Assembly (NCBI GenBank): GCA_964036275.1
Contig: OZ038436.1
Location: 1,264,214-1,328,213, forward strand
Direction: 5' to 3'
Source of the DNA: Litoditis marina
Lineage: Eukaryota; Nematoda; Chromadorea; Rhabditida; Rhabditidae
DNA length: 64,000 bases
Shown: positions 36,101 to 46,100 of the stretch, in pieces
Numbering within the stretch: position 1 is the first letter of the stretch
Layout of the letters: every line of letters begins with the position of its first letter
The notes under the pieces: model-generated
What the model was told of the DNA's origin: nothing
What the model saw: the letters and a program-made list of their open reading frames with translations, nothing else
Databases searched by the model: none
Made by a program: the position numbers and the translations under genes

Positions 36101-39100
36101 CACCGCCAGCAGCTCGCGAAGTGACGATAAGGTGGGTATTGAATTTATGAATACTTTTTAGTTTGTATTTCATTATTTGATCTTTATTTGCATATTAGCT
36201 GCTCCTATAGCCATTCTCATATGTATTGTTTCAAAGAAATTTTCTACATAAAAGTTGTTGCTTTCTCTTCTGGATCAGAAATTAAGTATTCACAGTGATA
36301 TTCTAGTATATTGATCGCAAAAGCACACAGTAGGGTTGTTAATCAATTCCAAAAATCAAGTCAATTCCAATTCCAATTCTTTTTCGTTTCTCAAAAACCA
36401 CTCAATTCCAATCCCAATTCTTTTTCTATTCTCGAAAACCACTCAATTCCAATTCCAATTCTTTTGCAATTCGCAAAACCACTCAATTCCAATTCCAATT
36501 CTTTTAGATTTTCAAAAACTGCTCAATTCCAATTCCAATTCCTATCAATTCCTCGAAATCTCAGATTCTCAATTCCAATTCCATTGGAATTGATTGGAAT
36601 TGATTAGAATTGACTGTGTTTCCAACTTCATGTCCGTTTTTTTCTTCAAAAAACAAAGATAAACAATGTTCACTTTGGTTCCATTGAACGAGAGACATAA
36701 GGAACAATGGTAATTTGATAATGAACAAGGAAAAACAGCATGGAATTGTAAATCGATTCTGAATCAATTCTGAGCGAAAATCAAGTCAATTCCATTTCCA
36801 ATTCTAGTTGTTCTGATATACAAAAGAATTGGAATTGCAATTCCAGAAATTTTTTGACATACAAAAGAATTGGAATTGCAATTCCAACCATTTTCGACAT
36901 ACAAAAGAATTGGAATTCCAATTCCAATTCTTTTCGACAGACAAAAAGAATTGGAATTGCAATTCTTTTGGGTGATTATCTCAATTCTATCAATTCCAAT
37001 TCCAATTCCAATTCTAACAACCCTAGCACACAGTACATTTTCCAACACATTATATGTTTTCTAAGAATCGCGCGGAGCGCGAAGCGCTCTGCGTGAGTTG
37101 TCTTTGGTTTGGCCATTGCGGACTCGTTTTTTCCTTTTAATTAACAAAAATCTTCAAACATATTCTTTTTTTGAAAACTAAAAAGAGAGAACGTTAGAGA
37201 ATCACGAATTGAACATTGTGTGAAAATTTCAGCCAAATCGGATTATTTTCGCCTGAGTTATGGTTTCGTGTCGTTGTTGAAAAGTTCCGCCGTAATTCGT
37301 CCCTCGTCCCTCCTCCCTCGTCCCTCCTCCCTCACGGAATTCTGTCCGCATCGTAGTGGAAAAACTACTGAACCAATTTGGCTGAAATTTGAAACATCTA
37401 TTCTATGGCAAAAGTTAGCTCGTCGCGCCAAGTATGAAATGTATATGTAATCTCTGGCGCCGGGCGCGGGCGCCAATAGGCGCCAAAAACGACTATTGGA
37501 AAAACTATCGAACCGATTTAGCTGAAATTTGAAACATGAGTTCTAATGCAAAATTTAGCATGTCGCGCCAAATATGAGATGTATAGCTCCTCATTGGCGC
37601 CGGGCGCGGGCGCCAATAGGCGCCAAAAACCACTATTGGAAAAACTACCGAACCGATTTAGCTGAAATTTGAAACATGAGTTATAATGCAAAAGTTAGCC
37701 CGTCGCGCCAAATCTGAGAGGAATACATCACCATTGGCGCCCGGCGCTGGCGCCAATAGGCGCCAAAAACGGCAAAACACTATTTATCATCAACTAAAAT
37801 GTTGAACACTAATAGAAATTGAATAATTTGTTGGAAAGTGTGAAAGTATTTTTCCAAAACTGTAATTTTTCTTCTGGCGCTCGAACCAGGCGCCAGATGG
37901 CGCCAAAACCCAAACTCACGACAGCGTCAATGGAATCGTCTGAAATTCGGTACACTAAATAACTATCACATGGCAAGTAAGATGCTCAATCTGAAAATCA
38001 AAAAAAGTTCTGTTGGCATTGTGCGCTGGCGCCAATTGGCACCAAAGTTGGAAAAATATCAGTTATCGTCAATCAAACTGTTTCAAGTTAACAGATATTG
38101 AATATTCCAATGTGAAATAAAGATCCACAAATTCAAAATCGAATTTTATCGTCTGGCTCGGAACAGACGCCAAATGGCGCCAAAACAAAAACACACGAAA
38201 CTGACAATTGAATAGTTTGAATATTGCTCCAATCAGTAATTGACACATGTAGTGTGTACTGGTAGCTCACAAACCTAGAAAATTTCGTTTCGTTCTGGCG
38301 CCAGACGCGTGTGTCAATTGACGCAGGAATGAAAAAAAATTTCAACGAAGGTTTTTGATGTGGTATTGGAAATAATGGCTATATTGTAAGTGAGTTGGTG
38401 TCTCTAATTGTAGATTGGTCAATGGCGCCAATCCCCATCGCTTATCGCCGCTAAAAGCGGTGTACATGTCAATCGGAACGTTTAGCGTTTTTGTTCAGTT
38501 GTTGATAGTCACAGAGCCAGTAACCTGCGTTATATTACAACATCAGCAATTTTATGGTCTGCATTCGGCTTCGTGCACACACAAAACTGAGATTTCCATA
38601 ATAATATAATGAGTTCACAAGATTCACTCTGTAAATAGGCAACATATGAAGTTGTAGGAGTACAACTAGCAAAAAAAGGACAATTAGTAAAAAGTGGGGG
38701 AACCAACAAATGTGTGAGTTGTGTTTGGTTCGACCTCGATATCAGCAAAAAGTGAACGATACGAATTGCTGTGATACTGTAGCAGAAGAATTCTGCAAAA
38801 ATAGAACAATACAAATGTTGCACAATGGTTCACAACGCACGCATGTCGTCAAAGCACACACACATGAAATACCCTTCGGCAATTTCTGAAATATCATGCG
38901 GGCTTCGTGAACCATTGTGCAACATTTGTATTGTTCTATTTTTGCAGAATTCTTCTGCAACAGTATCACAGCAATTCGTATCGTTCACTTTTTGCTGATA
39001 TCGAGGTCGAACCAAACACAACTCACACATTTGTTGGTTCCCCCACTTTTTACTAATATAGGTATGATTTGAGCAAAATACAGAATAGACGTTAAAATTA

Positions 39101-42100
39101 AAAGTGTGATTTTAGCACCTGAATGGCTCGGTGAATCTGTTGGATGCTCCATTGACAGCTGCGCCCCGCTTGGACGAAGAAGGTTGGAAATAGAAACATT
39201 CAAGTGAATAAAAAAATGAAAGCTCTAGTTGAAATAGTTACAGTTTAAAAAAGTAGTTAAGAGAAAATCTATTTTTCTCTAGAATAATATCAATATTTGG
39301 TTTCGAGTGAAGCAACGTTTGGTTACGACGTTACGAGTGAAGCAAACATAACTCAGAAGTTTGACAACAGCTACTTATTTTCGAAAATATTCAATTTAAA
39401 CTACGTGATTATTGTAGGTTTCACGATTCCGTCAACGGTGGATGACGATAAAGAGGATACGAATTGGTCGAGTTGCAGCAGCGATGAAGAGGTACGGGCA
39501 TTCACCAAGTTGTTAGAATAGTCATAAAAATTTGCAAAACAGATCGTCTTTCCGGGGTAAAGGGGGTGAAGGTGTGACAAGTACACTGGTAAAACGAGAA
39601 ATGTTTTGGTTCTGTGGCTTACAAATGCTAACTAAAACCGTTTATATGGTAGTACTAGTGATTATAGCGGTGTCAGTACTTAAAAGTATGCGTTCACCAT
39701 TTTGTCTAGCCTCGTTCCCTTTACTGTAAGCCCTCTTTCCGCTACCATGCTACTATCGCTATAAAATCTCCCGATTATTGAAGCAAAATTATGTATTTGA
39801 ATGGGAAAACGGGGTAATTTTCATAGAATGGTAATACTGGTGTTTAGGTACGGGTTGTGTTTATATCGTATCCAGTAATGTTTGTTCTGTCCGGGCACGA
39901 TGGTAAGGTAAAAAAGAAATGAAAACCTGAGGGATTCTTACGGGGAGTTACACGGTTTGTTGTCGCGTTTCAAACTCATCTGAATGTTCTACAGAGTTCA
40001 TATTAAGTGGTTGTTTTCAGATGCTGCCATTTCACATGTATTAGGTCTTCGATCTTCGTACGTAGAATAGTCACAGTAGTTTGTTTCGATGTACAAATTA
40101 AATGTTCTATAGTTGTCGAGAAAGGCGGGGGCATACTGTATATCGCACGTTGTGCTGTTGAAGAACACATACATACTATTTGTCAGCAAGGTTGCTTAGT
40201 TAGTATAGTGGTTTGCGGCCGCGCCTCCTAAACTTTTGGGCCCGGTTCAAGTCTCACATGAGGCGGATATTTTATGAGTTTGGCACAAACTATACAAGGT
40301 TCATATTACGTGAGTGTTTTCAAATGTGAAATTGTATGATGGCGCTTCGTACGTACAATAGTCACAGTAGTTGTAATTAGATGTTCAAACTCATTTCAAT
40401 GTTCTACAAGGTTTATATATAGTGATTGCAGGACGAAAATGAGCTGCAGCAGTCGCGAATCCGTTCGCTGACAATCAAACCGGCGGATTCGGTGAGGACG
40501 ATGAACGCGTCGGTGGATGAGCTGCGTGACGCCATAGGACACATCAGTCTGGCGAGGAGCAGCACCTTTGAGAAGGTAATAATAATAATGATAATAATAA
40601 TAGTAGTAGTAGTAATGATAATAATCCTTTTCACGACTTCCAGTCGTGTGGTAGTTCAGCGAGCAAGTTTAATGTTAGTTTGAAGATTCGATAAGACAGG
40701 TAGACTTTATCGTGTGTATGTCTTCTCCTTCTTTGCAATATAGTAAAGTCCATTAGATTTTTCTGGCTGTTCAGACGACTTTACTGAGGTTTGAACTGGT
40801 TTTTGTGCGTCTTTCATCCCTATTGAAATTCTGACTTGCGACCGATTCTCAATATCAGAAATTGTTCATCCCTTATTCCGTTTTCCATTGCAGGACCCCT
40901 GGTCAGTCGGCAATGGTGGCAATGGGAAACTGCCTCTGTTCTCGCAGTCGTTGTCCGGCGGAAGTCTGAAGCCGTTGCGGCCCTCGCACACGGCCGACGG
41001 ACGGTTCCGATCTAATTTCAGCGGTCAGTCGGGTGTAGTCATACACCAGCAAGTTTGTCCGAACCGAATAGTCAGAAAAGTTCGCTAAACGGACTACTTT
41101 TCAGCCGAAATAATGAAAATCGGTCTACTTTTGATGGAAAATCCTATGTTTTCACGTGTTTACATTGGAAAACGGATTAATTTTCGTTGCTTAGTCGGAC
41201 CTTACTGGTGTATGGTTGTAGTTTGTTGTCTAAAACTACAATTTTAAGTAGATTTGCAGCAAATACTGTAAAGTTCACGCACCTCTATAACTGATGGTGT
41301 CGCAAATGAATTGGGTGAAAAACGAAAGTCGCCAGTTTTTCATTCAGAAAATCGAGAGAAGTTTGGGGAACTACATATCGATTTGAGTAAGAGTAATAGG
41401 CGTATGATTTAAAACGTGCGCTGACTTCAAGCTTGCCCATTGTAGTTGCTACTATTCATTTTATCAGAGAAGAGCGATTGACTTGAAAAGAAAAATGTTA
41501 CGGCGAGCTGTACTAGTTTTGATTTCGTAATAACTATTGTATTGTATTGTATTCCTTCCAGAATCGGAGTTCTCGCGCAGCAATGTGCCGCTGAATTTCT
41601 CTGCGTCGTGCGCGGCGGGAATGGCCCGCGCGCGACCCCGCAGCAACACGCCCACACACAATTCCACGTTCGCTCTGAACACGCAACAAAACACCATCAG
41701 GGTTAGTTTGTTAAGGCTTAGGTGAATGAGAAAAAAAGTGTAAATATAAACAGGGCTGATTTTTGAGATTTATATGAATGAGAGAAAAGTGTAAATATAA
41801 ATATGATTAGGTTAATGTGCTCAGTAAGAGATGTACTCAAAACCGTTTCGACCCTGATTCAAGACGGTTTTGGTTTAAATATAAATAGTTCGAGTACAGA
41901 TTACGATGAGCGTTAGTTTTCTTTGAAGTAGACAGAAAAGTTCAATGAGGGACAGGGTTGGTTATACTCCACATTTGTACTGAAACTGAACACGCAATAG
42001 AACACGAGCAGCACTAGTTTTGCTTGAGAAAGTTTCTTTTCCTGCTGGCCAATTCACTGGAGAACCAGGTCCTTCCCGAACCGAATCGCGAACCAGTCAC

Positions 42101-43103
42101 TGGAGATCCGAACCGACCGAACCAACTTTTGAACCGGCATGTTCTCCAGTGCGACTTGCTTGTTCAATTCATGATAAATGTCGGTTTGGTTCGAAGCATT
42201 CAATGGAGAACCGGTCGGTTCAAAAGTCGGTTCAGTTGGTTCGGTTCTCCAGTGACCGGTTCGCGGTTTGGTTCGGGAAGGACCTGGTTCTCCAGTGAAT
42301 TCGCCTTTCCTGCTTGATTGGTCATATACTCAGAGAGATTCTAGGTGAAGTGTTGGCGACTGGGCATGTATCATTACTCGACATGGAAGTGTTACCCTTT
42401 TGATTAGTTGATTGAAACTTTGAACTTTAGAATCACGGCTTTTCCTTAGTTCTTAGTTTTAAGCGGGGTTCCGGAGTCGGATTCAACTAAACCAATCGTT
42501 CCTGAAATCTTTCCATTACAACATCCTACAAACAACTGTAAACCATTTAATATCATATGGCTTCAATTTTTTCTATCTAGTTAAGTTATATAAATGAATG
42601 AATAATTTCAGGAATCAAACGGCAGTCAGGAATGGGGTTTCGCCATGCATTCCTCTGACTCTCAGCCCTCTCTCGGGGAGTCCACCTTCAATTTGTCGCA
42701 GTCCACCGCCAATTTGATGCAGGTTGGTGTTTTTATTTCTGAAACTGTAGACGTTATTAATTTTTTTTATTCGTGTCAATCCAATAATGATCTACGGATA
42801 ATGATCTTTTTTGACAATATAAAAGTTCACAAATTTGGCCAATTACACATGCAACCGGGTTGTATGTAGTGTGGAACCGAAATACAACGCGGATGCATGT
42901 GTATTAGTTGCCTTCAAATTCAACTGGCTTGAATCTCAGGTACGACCCGACCAAAATGACTTTACACAACCAAAAAGTCTTATTGTAGTTGTAGACAATT
43001 TTCGTGGCATTTTAAAGGCAACCAATAGTTGTGTACTCATGAAAACGGGTTGTTTTTCGGTTGCCTGTGTAAACTGCCAATAATGGTTTTCGCTGACGTT
43101 TGC

Positions 43104-43138
<35 letters not shown>

Positions 43139-46100
43139 CATCCCAATGTTTCAGGCGACCATAAACGAGCAGCGCGTGCCAGTTGCGATGGCAGTCAACG
43201 AGTATTCCCACGCCTGGTTCAAGGGGGCTGATGTGACCGAGTAGGTTGACTTTTGCTTCTGAAATATGTTGATGAGTCAAATGTTATGGTCATTTTATAT
43301 AATGGTCTCGTGAAAGCTAGATTCGTTGTGGTGTCCATAGGTAAACAAGTTCAATGTCAGGGCAACTAAAATGATCGTGCGTAACCCTAAGAATGGTTAT
43401 GATACCCCTACAAAAGGTATTATCTGTTTCGTTTTTTGCATTTCTAGCACTTTTCACTTCTAAAAATGATCGTAAGTTCCAAAAATATGCCGAAAATGAG
43501 TGTGGGTGGGTCAGTGCCACTTTGACGGGGTATTTCACCTATGGTTGTGTCTTGCGTTTTTTGAGACTAGAATATGAGTTTATGAGAGCTCAATGTTATG
43601 CCGATTCTATATAGTGGTCTCACATACATCTCTTTTAGTTCATCTCAACCGTTCCCTCGTACAACACAATACACAAAGTGGACACAATGTTCAATTTGTT
43701 TAGTACATTAAAGAAAGACGATGATGTGGACCAATCTCGACGCTTCGGTCCTTAAAACTGCAATACATTTTCAATTTTCAATTGCAGATTAAAGGACTGA
43801 TTCGGCGGGATTGTTTCACATAATCGTCTTACTTTAAGTGAACAAGCCCATTTGAGTCGTACCCTTCGTACCTTTTGCCGTACCCATCGTACAATTCACG
43901 AAGTTGACCTAGTATTCAATTTTGTTAATAAATATAGTTAACAAGCCAATTTCAGTCGTACCCTTCGTACTTTCGGGACTGTGATGATCTCCTTCTCTGC
44001 GTCCTCCCTCCCCTTGTTGACGGATATTCACACGGACGTGGAACAATTGCAGTTCAGTCTACAGAACGCGGACAAGATAAAGGCGGTGCTGCCGAATAAA
44101 CAGGTATAATACAATAATAATATTATTTTATTATCATCATCATTATTATTATTGTTATAAAGGCGGTTCTGCCGAATGAACAGGTACGGCTTGGGAATGA
44201 TACCGAATGTATATCAGTTATTGTTTTTTTTTCAAATGTATGTAGTTTGTAGTTTTGTCGATATGGCTCAGCTGTTTTTATTTGATATAATAATAGTGGT
44301 ATCAATGTTTTGTTTTTGCTTGTAGATCAAAACAGCTATATTGATTGAATCTCGTCTTTCAGTTACTTCTGCCCTCCTCGGTAGCAACCGGGCTGAGTCC
44401 CATCTATCGATATACGTTCGATCGCCTGGGCCTCGCCAACTGGTTATTGGCACAGAAGAAGGAGAAGCCGGCGGCAGCCTTCTACAATGCGGAGGTCGGT
44501 TTACGGCCAATTCTATATGTAACCGGGTTTTCAGGTAACCTAACCGGTTTTTGGTAACCCTTTTTTCAGGTTACCTCACAGGTAACCGGTAGGTAACCTA
44601 AAACTTAAATCCGGTTACCAAACAAACTAACGGTAAAAACCACATTTTACGTTAGAAAAACAGGTAACCGGTTTTTAACTTTCGGTTACCCTTACCCACC
44701 GGTTACCTACTGAGGTAACCCGAAAAATAGGTTACCAAAAACCGGTTAGGTTACCAAAACTCCGGTTACATATAGAATTCACCTCGGTTTACTCAAGAGC
44801 GGTTCAATGTTTTATCGGTTTGAAAGAGAAGATTTGAGAGGCAGTACGATGTTTCATATGTTTTGAACGCGTTTGTAGCAGAAGTACCTTGTAATGCTCT
44901 GTTACAACGCGGACGTGGGTGGGTTTGGGTTCGCAGAAAAGATGTTTAAACGCTTTTCAATGTCTCATTCGGTTTTGAAGTCAAGAACTTTAAATGCGGT
45001 TTAATGTTTCATCTAGTTTGAAAGAGAAGATATGTGAGGCAGTTGAATGTTTCATCGGTTTGAACGCTTCTGCTCTGTACAATGCGGAGGTCAGTATCTT
45101 TATGCAGAGAACCAAAAAGGTGAAACATTGGACTAACTTCGGTGGTTTCAGAGTATATTTAAATGCGGTGCAATGTTAATCGGTTTCGAACGCGTTTGTA
45201 GCAGAAGTTACTTCAATGTCTTGTTTCTGTTTCAACCCTTTTTCGTAAGGCTTTCAATATGTTTTTGCTGAAATCAGTGCAATGTTTCAACCAGGAACCA
45301 GACACATATTTCAGGTGGTTCGCTACGAGCTGGCGGATGACGCTGGAAATGGTGAGCCGCCGCTACTGTTCACCAGTTATTGGAAGTGCGAACCGGATCA
45401 TACTGGTCGGTCTCTAAATAGTATGGGTAAAACATTGGAGTGAAGAAGTTTTGGGGATCTGAAACAGGAGTCAAAAGCGTAGTGCTATCTAGAACTTTAT
45501 CATGCAATAGGTTACTCGGTACACGATTTTACTACTAGTTTGATTAGTTGTTTGTGGTGTGAAACCACAAGTTCATTGTCAGACTTTTTGGACGAGCCTT
45601 AAAAACCATGTAAACAGCTTCGTGCGAATTGATTTTTCTGCTTCTTAAAGTAGTTGATCTCCATTTCAATCGATCCCATTTCTCTCAGTGTATCTCTCAT
45701 TGGCAGTAAATGATAATGATAATAATTATCAATATTATTATAATTAGTCATTTCCCCCGTTTCAGATGTGCGTATTGATTACCGTCTGAACAGCGAGGGG
45801 CCGGTGACAAATGCGCTGCTCAACCTGGTTTTCTCAACGAAAATAGCCGGAGAAGTCAGCTCCGTCACGTCGGATCCTCAGGCCACGTGGTTAGTCAAGT
45901 TCGGGTTTTTGTTTTTTAAAGAAGGACGATTATGTGGTCCAATCGCAACGTTTTAGTCCTTTAAACCGCAATATATTTTTCAATTGCAGTTTAAAGGACC
46001 GTTGTCACGGGATTGGTCCACATAATCGTCCTTCTTTAACATATGTGGTACAGTGTCGGTTTGAGGTGTTGAACAGTTAAACATCCTGTTCACAGAAAAA

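Noticed and set aside
36311..37096. Overlapping 64-98 residue frames rich in N, S, I, P, Q, F
   Set aside because: They come from translating a TTCCAATT simple repeat inside a transposon in every frame.
40190..40265. Functional tRNA gene
   Set aside because: A-box and B-box-like motifs are present, but the T-stem does not pair and no acceptor stem was found.
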